64,000 bases of DNA from Dehalobacter restrictus DSM 9455 (GCF_000512895.1 NZ_CP007033.1:1971001-2035000); one strand, 5' to 3'. Positions 8,605 to 17,236 are shown, counted from the stretch's first letter. Notes: a model not told the origin generated them from the sequence alone. Numbers and translations are program-made.

Positions 8605-8871
8605 TTATTCCTCCAGCACTCCGCTTTCACGGGCACTCTGAATAAAATCATCCAGGTCCGCTTTGGCTGTGACCTCATCGATTTCATATTCATCCAAAAT
8701 AGAAGTCAACAATTGATTGTAAGATATATCTTCGGTCAGACACCGCCAAATAAAATTCCCTGTATCGTTAAGCGTCATAATCCCCTTGAATTCAATAACA
8801 CGTTCCCCGACTGGAACGACAATATAACAATCGGCAATTTCTCTGACCAAATACCCTTCTTTGATTTTCAT
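8605..8871 (-). CDS. PqqD-like RiPP recognition element protein
   Basis: An 88-residue protein of the PqqD fold: VRVIEFKGIMTLNDTGNFIW-type beta-strand then helix, here ERVIEFKGIMTLNDTGNFIW, followed by a helical end (LDDFIQSARESGVLEE). PqqD-like proteins bind the leader of the precursor peptide and present it to the radical SAM enzyme. The ATG at 8871 is preferred over one at 8895 because AGAGGA lies eight bases before it. The stop is three bases before the radical SAM start, indicating translational coupling. It probably recognises the Y-x-KP leader shared by both small peptides. Confidence 0.8.
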   Translation of the reverse strand: MKIKEGYLVREIADCYIVVPVGERVIEFKGIMTLNDTGNFIWRCLTEDISYNQLLTSILDEYEIDEVTAKADLDDFIQSARESGVLEE

Positions 8872-9048
8872 AATGCTTATCCTCTTCCCTATCATTTAAT
8901 AGTAAAATTTCTTTATTTATATTTTCTATAATTTATTGTATTATAACATAAGAATTATATCTGGAAATAGTTATTTAAAACAATGTCATAATGGTTCATC
9001 AAGACCTGAAAACGATATATCTTGAAAGGTAAAAAAGGGGAGGAAAAA

Positions 9049-10140
9049 ATGAAAAAACTAACAGGCCTCTTATTAATCATCGGAATGTTTTTTATTGCCG
9101 GTTGTGCCAATATTCCCAGCCCGGAATCAACGGTAACCTCCTTTATTGAGGCCGGCAAGAAGTTTGACTTACCCCAAATGGCTTCGATAGTGGATCCAAC
9201 AGACTCAAACAGTAAAACAAAAATTTTAGATCTCATGAGGGATGGCGAAGACGGTAAAAGCCAGTCTCAAAAATATTTTTTGGACTATTTCCAAGAAAAC
9301 GCGGCGAAAATTACATACACTGTAAAGGAGCCGAAAATAGAAAATGATCAAGCTACCCTCACTGTTGATATAAAGTATATGAACGGCGAACCCCTTCTTA
9401 AGGCAGTGCTGCAGGATGTATTTACTGAAGCTTTTACTTCAGCCATCACAGGTTCTGAGATAAAGGACGAAGAAATAGAACAAATGCTGATGTCTGCCAT
9501 GCAAAAACACAAGGCGACTATTCAAGAATCTTATGTGGAAAAATCTATCAATGTTCAATTAATCAAAGTTAATCGCCACTGGTATATCTCCCAACCAAGT
9601 GATGAGCTCTTAGATGTTTTTCTGTCTAATTTCATTTTGGTTACCAAGGAATTAAACAAGAATATCAATTCATCTTCTGATGGTGCCGGTCAGGGAACAA
9701 ACAGCTTCATGGAACAAGCTAAAAAAGAGAACTTGACTATTATCCCCAAAGCTGTTGGCGATGAAATCATCCTTACCTCGATTAAACTCAGAGTGAATCA
9801 TGTAGAAGAAAAACAAACAATCAGCTCAAAATATAGTTATGACAGAGCCGCCAAAGATGGCGCGAAGTTCGTGATCATTAATGCCGACGTCACCAACATG
9901 ACTAACAAAGCATTCACCTTTCCGCCTGATTTAATCGTGGTCGATCATAAAAACCGCGAGTATAAGACCTATGCCGACAGCACGAATACCATTGACAATT
10001 ATCTGGATTACCGGGAACTTTCTCCGGGCATCACAGAAAATGGGAATTGGGTATACGAATTGCCAGCAGACGCTGAAAGTTATAAGCTTTACGTTAAAAA
10101 ATCAGGAACCAGAGAGCTTTATGAGATTTTATTGAAATAA
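9049..10140 (+). CDS. DUF4352 lipoprotein with DUF4878-like N-terminal domain
   Basis: A 363-residue lipoprotein. The signal peptide ends in the lipobox FIAGC, so it should be lipidated and held on the outer face of the membrane. Residues about 25-190 look like an NTF2-fold lumazine-type domain (PESTVTSFIEAGKKFDLPQM), and the C-terminal 130 residues are a DUF4352 immunoglobulin-like domain (FVIINADVTNMTNKAFTFPP). The start at 9049 follows GGGGAGG by six bases. Function is unknown. A diverged, internally deleted copy lies downstream at 12659-12900 on the same strand. It ends in a good terminator at 10219. Confidence 0.75.
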   Translation: MKKLTGLLLIIGMFFIAGCANIPSPESTVTSFIEAGKKFDLPQMASIVDPTDSNSKTKILDLMRDGEDGKSQSQKYFLDYFQENAAKITYTVKEPKIENDQATLTVDIKYMNGEPLLKAVLQDVFTEAFTSAITGSEIKDEEIEQMLMSAMQKHKATIQESYVEKSINVQLIKVNRHWYISQPSDELLDVFLSNFILVTKELNKNINSSSDGAGQGTNSFMEQAKKENLTIIPKAVGDEIILTSIKLRVNHVEEKQTISSKYSYDRAAKDGAKFVIINADVTNMTNKAFTFPPDLIVVDHKNREYKTYADSTNTIDNYLDYRELSPGITENGNWVYELPADAESYKLYVKKSGTRELYEILLK

Positions 10141-10218
10141 GGTTGAATCAAGCCAAATTCTGACTTTAGCAAAATGTGATTGCTTTTCTCTGGTATATAC
10201 GATTTCTTAAGTTTTTTA

Positions 10219-10250
10219 GAGGCCCTCAGAAGGGCCTCATTTTTCTTTTT
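10219..10250 (+). terminator. Rho-independent terminator of the lipoprotein gene
   Basis: Stem GAGGCCCT / AGGGCCTC with a four-base loop at 10219-10238, followed on the plus strand by ATTTTTCTTTTT. Confidence 0.8.
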
Positions 10251-10347
10251 GGCTATACTGCATTTACGCCATACATACAGGTTGCTGAACGAGCCAGTTA
10301 TCTGTCAGCCCATTAAACTTGGTTCGTAAACTGGGTTTCTAGCGAAG

Positions 10348-11769
10348 TTACATTGCTACAGTTCTTCCAGTTTCAACCCAGTTTGTTCCATCGGTACAGA
10401 CGAAATTAACCACAAAAACTTTCGATGTGGTTGCACCAGTTGCTAATGTTCCCGTTGTCTTGAAGTTTGTCCCCCAGGTTAAGGTATATGATGTTGTCCC
10501 GCTAGTGGTAATAATAAAGCTGCATCTTTTCCCGGCGTAGCCACCTGATGCATTAAAGGTACACGTGCCGCCAGGAGTTATTGTGAAAACCTCGGAATCG
10601 GTCATTGTTACAGCAATTGTTCCGGAAGTTGCTAGAGCTATCGGGCTATTGCCTTTGTATTGGCTAAAATAAACAGAATTATTAAGTTTCTTCAGTACGG
10701 GGTTTCCTTGTGTGTTTACCTGGAAATAATCGCTTCCAATAAATAAATCTGAGCTATAGAAATCGACATAAATTCCTGCGCCAGCAATTTGAGTACTAGC
10801 ACCATAGAATCGCCTAAGCGTAGGCGATCCTGTTTTAGTATTGTTTCGCATTAGTACTGATTTGATAAATATTTTGGCATCGGTATCAATTTTAATAAAA
10901 CTGTAATCGGAAAAATTTGAGATATCAAAGGTATTAAATACAGCAGTTATAACATCGAAACAGATTGTGCCGCCACCTACATAGATCATTCCGTTATAAT
11001 CAACATTAGCAACATAACCTTCAAAATGGAGGCTGTTAAATTTTAGATTGTCGCAGACTACAGTTACCAATCCTTGGTCATAATAACCATGTTCTATATT
11101 AAGCTGACCTATGATACCATCAGTATACCCCCTAAGATAAACACCACAATCAGCAGATAGTTTTGTTCCAGCGTTGTAATCGTCCCAGTTTACCAGATAC
11201 ACATTTGAAATATAGCAACCGGTATTTCCAAGACCTCCAAGCCATAATCCTGAATGATTAAATCTGGTTATTCTAAGATCACGGATTGTCGTACTAAAAA
11301 CATTGTAGTTGTTACTATCACTGTTAAATATTCCGTCTGAGTTATTTTCAAGGTAGAGCCGTTCGATTACTGAACCATCCTGAACAGTTGATCCAACTTC
11401 AAGACCAGTAGCTAAAGGTGATGATGGTAGACTACTATGTCCAATATATAAATCAGCAATATGGCAAACGCCGCCGATATAAACAACTGGTTTTGTTAAA
11501 GTATCTTGAATAATTTTAGAAGTCAACCTGTCTGCGCCAAGTACGGTTTTTCCTTCAAAATTTAAAGTATCTGTAATTTTAAAAGTTGTGTTAGCTGGCA
11601 TAAATAGACAATCGTAATTTGTAAGTATTGTAGCTAGTACAGCATAATCATCTGTTACGCCATCGCCGATTGCCGCAGTTAAGGGAGATGGTGGATATAA
11701 AGGGTTGATGCCACGACTATTTGAAATAGATGATGCCTCGTTTGCCTTTGCAAGCGAAATAATATTCAT
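10348..11769 (-). CDS. Tail-spike-like protein with pectate-lyase-type beta-helix
   Basis: 473 residues. After about 20 residues a typical phage tail-spike/pectate-lyase-3 opening appears (AAIGDGVTDDYAVLATIL), followed by a long run of beta-helix-like repeats and a C-terminal beta-rich domain ending GTNWVETGRTVAM, as in many structural tail proteins. Such proteins bind or cleave surface polysaccharide. No signal peptide is present. It follows the gene at 11772-12335 by two bases, in the same direction, and forms a two-gene unit. No other phage structural genes surround it, so this is probably a prophage or tailocin remnant or an independent acquisition. The pair is bracketed by the two lipoprotein copies. 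Confidence 0.65.
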   Translation of the reverse strand: MNIISLAKANEASSISNSRGINPLYPPSPLTAAIGDGVTDDYAVLATILTNYDCLFMPANTTFKITDTLNFEGKTVLGADRLTSKIIQDTLTKPVVYIGGVCHIADLYIGHSSLPSSPLATGLEVGSTVQDGSVIERLYLENNSDGIFNSDSNNYNVFSTTIRDLRITRFNHSGLWLGGLGNTGCYISNVYLVNWDDYNAGTKLSADCGVYLRGYTDGIIGQLNIEHGYYDQGLVTVVCDNLKFNSLHFEGYVANVDYNGMIYVGGGTICFDVITAVFNTFDISNFSDYSFIKIDTDAKIFIKSVLMRNNTKTGSPTLRRFYGASTQIAGAGIYVDFYSSDLFIGSDYFQVNTQGNPVLKKLNNSVYFSQYKGNSPIALATSGTIAVTMTDSEVFTITPGGTCTFNASGGYAGKRCSFIITTSGTTSYTLTWGTNFKTTGTLATGATTSKVFVVNFVCTDGTNWVETGRTVAM

Positions 11770-11771
11770 TT

Positions 11772-12335
11772 TTATGCCACCACCCTTCCTTTAGCGGTTA
11801 CATTTCCACCTGCTACAGCCTGTAAATCCACGAAGACGGAGGATAAACCAGTAATATCAAACTGCCAGATTTCGCCCGTTCCTGTCGTACTAGAACCAGT
11901 GGACAGATCAGATAATCTTACACCCATAATCGCCCTGTCTGTTCCGCTTGGGCCTCTTCCGATGAAGGCAATGGTTCTGGATGTTGATGTGCCGTATATC
12001 TCAACCGTTAAAGTCTTGTATCCACCGACCGTTAGAATTGTTCCGTCTGCCGCTACTATTGCAGCATTGTGGAAGGTTACATCGTTCGCTAAACTCCCAA
12101 TTATCGAAACCCCATTATTTCCAGAGTCTATTCCGACTTTCCCAATTATATTTGACCCCGTTGGAAGTGAATCAGTTACCATAACTGGCATAGGATTAAG
12201 GTACCAAGATGAACCGTCAAAAATGAATACTTTCTTTGTATCAAGTTCGATAAATTTCGAGCCTGTTGTAACGTTAGTAGGTTTTGTGTCAGAAGATAAT
12301 CCTAGAAATTCCCTGGTAATCTGTGTGATTGACAT
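11772..12335 (-). CDS. Phage tail-associated hypothetical protein
   Basis: 187 residues, opening MSITQITREFLGLSSDTKPT and containing KFIELDTKKVFIFDGSSWYL, a short beta motif common in phage head-tail and tail-fibre accessory proteins that describe a printed value on a fibre domain. The rest is beta-rich with Gly/Thr/Ser runs (LSDLSTGSSTTGTGEIWQFD). It lies two bases upstream of the beta-helix tail-spike-like gene and is probably co-translated with it. It has no signal peptide or membrane segment. I infer a tail-fibre or baseplate role from composition and neighbour only. Confidence 0.5.
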   Translation of the reverse strand: MSITQITREFLGLSSDTKPTNVTTGSKFIELDTKKVFIFDGSSWYLNPMPVMVTDSLPTGSNIIGKVGIDSGNNGVSIIGSLANDVTFHNAAIVAADGTILTVGGYKTLTVEIYGTSTSRTIAFIGRGPSGTDRAIMGVRLSDLSTGSSTTGTGEIWQFDITGLSSVFVDLQAVAGGNVTAKGRVVA

Positions 12336-12658
12336 TTGAATTTACGCCTCTCTTTCTTTTTTAAAGTTAGAAAATGATACTTTTTTTAATTTGAACTTCC
12401 AATAAGATAATCCCCCCCTTGTTTTTTGGTGACGACTATAGGTTAAGTATAATTTCTTCAGCCTTAAATAATCGGCAAAAACTCGGCAAAAATTCGGAAA
12501 TATTTAAGCCCCCTAATGATAGAGGGCATTTGGATGCAAACTGGGTTTTTGCTGGTTTTCTAATGATCATAGGAATTATGAAGCAAATAATACAGGTAAT
12601 AGAACTTTTTCCCTTCATCAGACCGGTGCTTCCGGAGATCAATCCGAAAATTTCTATG

Positions 12659-12900
12659 CTGGTGTCTGCCATGCAAAAATACCAGAAAACAATTCAGGAA
12701 TCTTATGTGGAAAAATCAATCGATGTTCAATTGATTAAAGTTGACCGCCAATGGTATATTATCTGGATTACCGGGAACTTTCTCCGGGTATCACAGAAAA
12801 TGGGAATTGGGTATACGAATTGCCAGCAGACGCTGAAAGTTATAAGCTTTACGTTAAAAAATCAGGAACCAAGGAGCTTTATGAGATACGATTAAAATAA
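12659..12900 (+). pseudogene. Internally deleted duplicate of the DUF4352 lipoprotein gene
   Basis: Bases 12659-12760 match 9488-9590 of the lipoprotein gene (SAMQKYQKTIQESYVEKSI against SAMQKHKATIQESYVEKSI). They then jump directly to sequence matching 10002-10140, coding the C-terminus. About 410 bases of the parent are missing, and the join puts the second half out of frame with the first. The junction lies at a short TAT-rich identity. No intact start or lipobox region is recognisable before it. It is a decayed copy of a once-duplicated gene. Confidence 0.85.
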
Positions 12901-12995
12901 AACATTCTCATAAGGACAAGCTGAACCAGGGTGACGTTACCTCAAAAAAATTAAAACGCAGCTGTGTGTATTTCAGGCTGCGTCCCTACTTGTTG

Positions 12996-13337
12996 TTATT
13001 CAAATCTATTCAGCAGATCTTCAAGCTGTCTCATTAAATCCGGAATTTCTTTTTGCGATAAATTCCAAATAAGCTCCATTCTTAATTCACCATATCCATG
13101 TGCTACGATGTTTCTAAGATCAATAATCTTTCTCCACTGAATATCCTTGTACTCCGTCCACAACTCTCTTGTCAGGGCATTAGCATGCTCACCTATATTA
13201 AGAAGCGACATTGCCGTTGCCTTCTGGAAAATATCGCTTTTGAGAAACCCTTTTTCACCGATTTCATTTGTATACCGTATAACATCTTTGCATTCGGATA
13301 TGATTTTTTTCAGTAGTTGAATATCCCTATGCTTCAT
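12996..13337 (-). CDS. hepT: HepT-like toxin (HEPN RNase, type VII toxin-antitoxin)
   Basis: A 113-residue all-helical protein with the HEPN RNase signature R-x4-H-x-Y, here RNIVAHGY near residue 80. HepT proteins cleave RNA and are silenced by oligo-AMPylation carried out by the partner nucleotidyltransferase MntA. The gene overlaps the end of the MntA-like gene by 11 bases in the usual antitoxin-first order. The length fits the family. The pair sits in an accessory stretch of duplicated and phage-like sequence, consistent with horizontal transfer. Confidence 0.85.
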   Translation of the reverse strand: MKHRDIQLLKKIISECKDVIRYTNEIGEKGFLKSDIFQKATAMSLLNIGEHANALTRELWTEYKDIQWRKIIDLRNIVAHGYGELRMELIWNLSQKEIPDLMRQLEDLLNRFE

Positions 13338-13617
13338 AGATTCTTACCTTTTTGTCAATAGTGATGTAGCTATTCTCTTTAAGAGGTCCGGCAACTACAT
13401 CCACTTTGGTGTTCAATATATCCTGAATATCGAGCTTAAGTCCTGACACATCAAATAAACTTGCAACTTTTTCATCAAAGTATACAAGCAGGTCTACGTC
13501 CGAATCGTCTGTAGCCTCATCATTTGCATATGAGCCAAATAAATCAATATAAAGTACCGGATATGCAGATGCAACCTGACTAACTACCTCTTTTATATCT
13601 GTAATAGTCACGCTCAT
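13327..13617 (-). CDS. mntA: MntA-like minimal nucleotidyltransferase antitoxin
   Basis: About 96 residues with the minimal nucleotidyltransferase motif G-S-Y followed by D-x-D: DLFGSYANDEATDDSDVDLL. In characterised systems this enzyme transfers AMP to a tyrosine of HepT and so neutralises it. It is immediately upstream of and overlapping hepT. GTG at 13620, ATG at 13617 and GTG at 13611 are all possible starts. The Shine-Dalgarno-like AGAGGTGA overlaps the first two and is spaced best for 13611, so the exact start is uncertain. Confidence 0.85.
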   Translation of the reverse strand: MSVTITDIKEVVSQVASAYPVLYIDLFGSYANDEATDDSDVDLLVYFDEKVASLFDVSGLKLDIQDILNTKVDVVAGPLKENSYITIDKKVRIYEA

Positions 13618-13772
13618 CACCTCTGTATTTTATGGTAATGCTTTCTTTGATTCAATTATATCCTAATAATTGCCAACAGTCAAAAAGTCCATAATTAAGG
13701 CCATTGATGACAATCAATATCAGGAATTAATAAACCAGTTAAATAATTTGCTCACTTTCCCACCAGAATAAA
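13618..13772 (+). other. Possible 3' remnant of a lost plus-strand gene
   Basis: A short open stretch at about 13690-13770 reads AIDDNQYQELINQLNNLLTF and stops at TAA, with no start codon or upstream continuation. It looks like the last 25-30 codons of a protein whose remainder was lost. It is too short to assign. Confidence 0.3.
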
Positions 13773-14642
13773 TTAATAATTTTTATTCCACAACGTATCC
13801 CTCGTCCACTGAATCAGAGACTCATAGACATTGTTCTTATAAGCGACAAAGGTATCCGGATCGTCCGCACCGATCTGCTCCAGCTCCCACTTCAGTTCCT
13901 TAATGGTTCTTTCCAGGTTCTCGTAAAGAAAAGCGATTTTATTGGACTTCACCTTGACAGAAGCGCTGTCGAGGTCCTTTCTCAGCCGGTCGACGAAGCC
14001 GTAAGATGTGCTTTTTTTGAGCGAATCCAGCTCATTCTGCTGCTTACCGCTCTTTTTCTCGAGCTCGATATTGGCATTATACAACGCTTGCGCATTCTTG
14101 CTCAGATTGGTGTTCGCCTTGGTCAGCCGTTCGTTCTTCTCCTTTTCGTCATCCAGGGCTTGCCGGAGTTCCGCTTTCTGCTCCAAGGCCTTATTCTTTT
14201 CCTGCTCTGCCTGGGTCCGTTCATCAACCGCCTTTTGCAATTCACGGGTAGACATGTCTACGATATCAATTTCTGCGATGAACGCTTTCCGTTCCTCCTC
14301 CGGGACGCCTAAGAGGATGTATGCCTGCGTATAGCTTAGATTCGGAATTTCCTGCGATTGTTCGCCGGCGCTCTGGGCAAGGGGCTGCTTGTCGCCGTAA
14401 GCTTGGTAGAGACGCATCATTTTTTCGGCCGTGCTCTGGGAGTAGTTGACCGACTCCTTCAGCCATTTGCCCCATCCCCCATAGGGGATCAGCTTCTTGG
14501 CCTCCGTCAGCCGCCGCCCAATCTCGATGGTATTGGTAAGCACGATATGATTGGTCTGGTATTTGATCAGGTTAATCTCAGCCGCGATTAAATGCGGCGT
14601 ACGTTCTATCATCACATCGTTCATGTCTATCAAATGGCTCAT
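13773..14642 (-). CDS. DUF3102 coiled-coil protein
   Basis: 289 residues. The N-terminal 110 residues form the DUF3102 domain (LTEAKKLIPYGGWGKWLKES and SQSTAEKMMRLYQAYG), usually found on plasmids, phages and conjugative elements. Residues about 130-215 are a long coiled coil rich in Glu, Lys, Ala and Gln. The domain resembles ParB-like/KfrA-like DNA-binding helper proteins, so a DNA-binding role is plausible but unproven. It is read away from the DUF1659/DUF2922 pair. A 40-bp perfect palindrome lies between them, about 90 bases before its start. Base composition is clearly richer in GC than the neighbouring toxin-antitoxin genes. Confidence 0.75.
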   Translation of the reverse strand: MSHLIDMNDVMIERTPHLIAAEINLIKYQTNHIVLTNTIEIGRRLTEAKKLIPYGGWGKWLKESVNYSQSTAEKMMRLYQAYGDKQPLAQSAGEQSQEIPNLSYTQAYILLGVPEEERKAFIAEIDIVDMSTRELQKAVDERTQAEQEKNKALEQKAELRQALDDEKEKNERLTKANTNLSKNAQALYNANIELEKKSGKQQNELDSLKKSTSYGFVDRLRKDLDSASVKVKSNKIAFLYENLERTIKELKWELEQIGADDPDTFVAYKNNVYESLIQWTRDTLWNKNY

Positions 14643-14729
14643 GACAGCTTCAGGTCCTCGCTTTCAATTTCTCCTCACTTACAGAATATGAGGACAGGCT
14701 TACAAATGTGAAAAACCTCCTATAACAGG

Positions 14730-14769
14730 GTTGTCCAAGAATCTGAGGCGCCTCAGATTCTTGGACAAC
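14730..14769. repeat. Perfect 40-bp palindrome
   Basis: The two 20-base arms are exact reverse complements (left arm begins GTTGTCCAAGAATC, centre GAGGC|GCCTC). No U-run follows on either strand, and it lies between divergent genes, where a terminator is not expected. It could be an operator, a protein-bound cruciform or a trace of a mobile element. Confidence 0.85.
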
Positions 14770-14922
14770 TCCGGCCGGCGGCTGATATTAAGGTTAGAGC
14801 AGAAGTGTCACTTTTTTAATATATGCCTCCGGGGGTAACCGCCGGATATACTTCACCATAAACTATATTAGACAAGCCGTACAAGCCCGGCCTGTCAATC
14901 CTGAGGAAAGGAGCTGAGGGCA

Positions 14923-15153
14923 ATGGCAGCGATAGCGGTCTCTCTAAATTCGATACTTGCTGCGCGCTACCAGACCGGGGGGACTACACCCGCCGGCGAC
15001 CCGGAGATCAAAAAGAAAAGCATCAATTATGTGAAGCCTGATGCCGCGGTGCAGGACCTCTTCGATGTGATAACAGCCTTATACGGTCTGAGCCAGAATC
15101 CGGTATCGAATGTGCTGCTGCAGAAGAATTACGAATTGATTGACGAAGAATAA
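14923..15153 (+). CDS. DUF1659 family small protein
   Basis: 76 residues, matching the DUF1659 family by length, content and context: an N-terminal strand region (AIAVSLNSILAARYQTG) and a C-terminal helix (VQDLFDVITALYGLSQNPVS). These small Firmicute proteins have no known function and are nearly always followed by a DUF2922 gene, as here after 35 bases. AAGGAG lies nine bases before the ATG. The pair probably forms a two-gene transcript ending at the hairpin at 15501. Confidence 0.85.
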   Translation: MAAIAVSLNSILAARYQTGGTTPAGDPEIKKKSINYVKPDAAVQDLFDVITALYGLSQNPVSNVLLQKNYELIDEE

Positions 15154-15188
15154 ACACGCGCAAAATCTGCGGGAAAGGAGGTGAAAGC

Positions 15189-15425
15189 ATGGCTATTGTA
15201 AACAATAAATTTGTCAGATTAACCTTCCTGACCGCCGGTGGTAAAACGTTTGCCATCACGGTGCCCAATCCAAGGGCAGATATGACCAAGGCTGAGGCTG
15301 AGGCCGTGATGGATATGATCATTGCCCGCAATATTTTTAATACGCCCAGCGGTGAGCTTAGCTTAAAGCGAGATATCAGGGCGTTTGATAACACCACCAA
15401 CGATCTTTTCGATCCGGTGGTTTAA
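15189..15425 (+). CDS. DUF2922 family small protein
   Basis: 78 residues: an N-terminal strand pair (FVRLTFLTAGGKTFAITVPN) and a helix (EAEAVMDMIIARNIF), the usual DUF2922 pattern. AAGGAGGTG lies seven bases before the ATG, a very strong ribosome binding site. It follows the DUF1659 gene, its constant partner in spore-forming Firmicutes. Function is unknown. Confidence 0.85.
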   Translation: MAIVNNKFVRLTFLTAGGKTFAITVPNPRADMTKAEAEAVMDMIIARNIFNTPSGELSLKRDIRAFDNTTNDLFDPVV

Positions 15426-15500
15426 GCGCTAAAATAGGAGCTATCAAAAATACTGAAAACCGGTGAGCCAAAACGAAGTGAATTCTAACTGCGACAAGCG

Positions 15501-15528
15501 AAGGGCTGGGGATACCACCAGCCCTTCC
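15501..15528 (+). terminator. Terminator-like hairpin after the DUF1659/DUF2922 pair
   Basis: Ten-base-pair stem GAAGGGCTGG / CCAGCCCTTC with an eight-base loop. The T-run is weak. The remaining intergenic bases to 15811 are AT-rich and must hold the promoter of the next gene. Nothing else was recognised there. Confidence 0.6.
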
Positions 15529-15811
15529 TCATCAAACTTATCCCGACTTTTGATTTTCCCTCAAGCGGCTGTTGTGAGAATCATGTAAGTTAAAATCATA
15601 CTAATTGTAAAACTTTTGAAATTCAAAAAATCATTCTGCATTTTTTTTATACACTGCATGCACTTCCAGGTCAATCGAAGCGAACTTGGTACCATTATGG
15701 AGTTTAAAATGATCCGACCAAAAAAATTACTAAATATTTGAAAAAATATTACGATATATTAGTTACAGCTTGTTTTTTCGTTTTAAACAGTTTTTATAGG
15801 AGATTAGGAGT

Positions 15812-17236
15812 ATGAAACCAGATCAGGAATGGTTAAAAACGACGTTAGAATCGATCAGTGACGCTGTTATCTTGACGGATATTGAAGGCAATATACGATT
15901 ATTAAGCCAGAAGGCCGAATTGCTTACCGGCTGGACGAGCGAAGAAGCACTTCACAAACCGCTGACTGAGGTATTTCAGCTTTTGAACGCAGACACCCAT
16001 GAAGTGCTTGGCGGCAGCATGCTGAGTGTGCTTAAAACAGGCAAAAATGTTGTATTTGACAAAAATGCTGTCTTGCTCTCTAAAACGGGTGAAAAACGTC
16101 CGGTCAAGAGTAAGTCCAAACCGGTGAAGGACAAAGACAACTGCATCCAAGGTATCGTACTTGTATTTAAAGAACTGGCCAGGAAAAACAAAAAACTTGC
16201 CAAAGCTGAATTCTTAAGCTTTCACGATCCGCTTACGGGCTTATACAACCGTAAGTTTTTTGAGGAAGAATTTAAAAGACTGAATACGGAAAGAAATTTG
16301 CCGATCTCTCTGGCCATCATTGACATTGATTACCTGGACGAGGTAAAGAAATCCTTCGGCAATGCCGAAGGAGACAACCTAATCAAAAGAGTCGCTGAAA
16401 TAATTAAACAGGAATGCCGTGTTGACGATATCGTTGCCAGAGTCAGTGAAAATGAATTTATGATCTTGCTGCCAAAGACTAACTCCAAACAGGCCGATAT
16501 TCTTGTGAACCGGATTAATGACTTGGTTGATAAGGAAAAATTAGGCGCCCTGAACCTTCCTTTATCTTTCGGCTGTGAACCAACAAAGAAGAAAGAAAAT
16601 GAAATTGCCCTCATCTATAAAGAAGCTGCAGAAAAAACTCCTCCGCTTAAGAGCACAGCCAAAAACCTACCGACCAATGTTTTGATCGAAATCATCATGG
16701 AAACTCTGTACCATAAGAACGATATGGAAGAAAAAGAATCCGCCCAAGTAAGTAAGTTTTGTGCCGAAATCGGTCAAACCCTGGAATTGAGCGAGAAAAA
16801 CATTGAAAATCTTGAGATGTTCGGACTCATCAGAAACATTGGCAAGGTCAGCCTTGACAGCAGGATTCTTCACAAACCGGACAAGCTGACTGATTCCGAG
16901 ATGGCGGAAATTAAGCGTCATCCGGAGCTCGGCCATGAAATCCTCAGCACAATGAATGAGTATGCGCATCTCTCGGATTACGTCCTGGCCCATCATGAAC
17001 GATGGGACGGGAAGGGATATCCCAAGGGACTGAAAGGTGAGGAAATCCCATTGGAAGCCCGGATTGTTGCGATTGCTGATGCTTACAATGCGATGACCAG
17101 CAGCCGTCCATACCGAAAAGCCTTAGACGAGGAAACCGCTGCTGAAGAAATCCTAAAAAATGCTGGAACCCAGTTTGATCCTCATCTGGCCAAAGTATTT
17201 GTCGAGAAGGTGCTTGGGAAAGAACATATAAAATAG
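15812..17236 (+). CDS. PAS - GGDEF - HD-GYP signalling protein with degenerate motifs
   Basis: 474 residues: PAS domain (about 1-115), GGDEF-like domain (about 130-275) and HD-GYP domain (about 290-470). These domains normally sense a signal and make or break cyclic di-GMP. The GGDEF active-site loop reads RVSENEF rather than RYGGDEF, so cyclase activity is unlikely. In the HD-GYP domain the HD pair is replaced (GLIRNIGKV where LLHDIGKI is usual), while the second signature HHERWDGKGYP is intact. Loss of the metal-binding HD suggests weak or no phosphodiesterase activity. The protein may instead bind c-di-GMP or other partners. It has no membrane segment. Confidence 0.85.
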   Translation: MKPDQEWLKTTLESISDAVILTDIEGNIRLLSQKAELLTGWTSEEALHKPLTEVFQLLNADTHEVLGGSMLSVLKTGKNVVFDKNAVLLSKTGEKRPVKSKSKPVKDKDNCIQGIVLVFKELARKNKKLAKAEFLSFHDPLTGLYNRKFFEEEFKRLNTERNLPISLAIIDIDYLDEVKKSFGNAEGDNLIKRVAEIIKQECRVDDIVARVSENEFMILLPKTNSKQADILVNRINDLVDKEKLGALNLPLSFGCEPTKKKENEIALIYKEAAEKTPPLKSTAKNLPTNVLIEIIMETLYHKNDMEEKESAQVSKFCAEIGQTLELSEKNIENLEMFGLIRNIGKVSLDSRILHKPDKLTDSEMAEIKRHPELGHEILSTMNEYAHLSDYVLAHHERWDGKGYPKGLKGEEIPLEARIVAIADAYNAMTSSRPYRKALDEETAAEEILKNAGTQFDPHLAKVFVEKVLGKEHIK

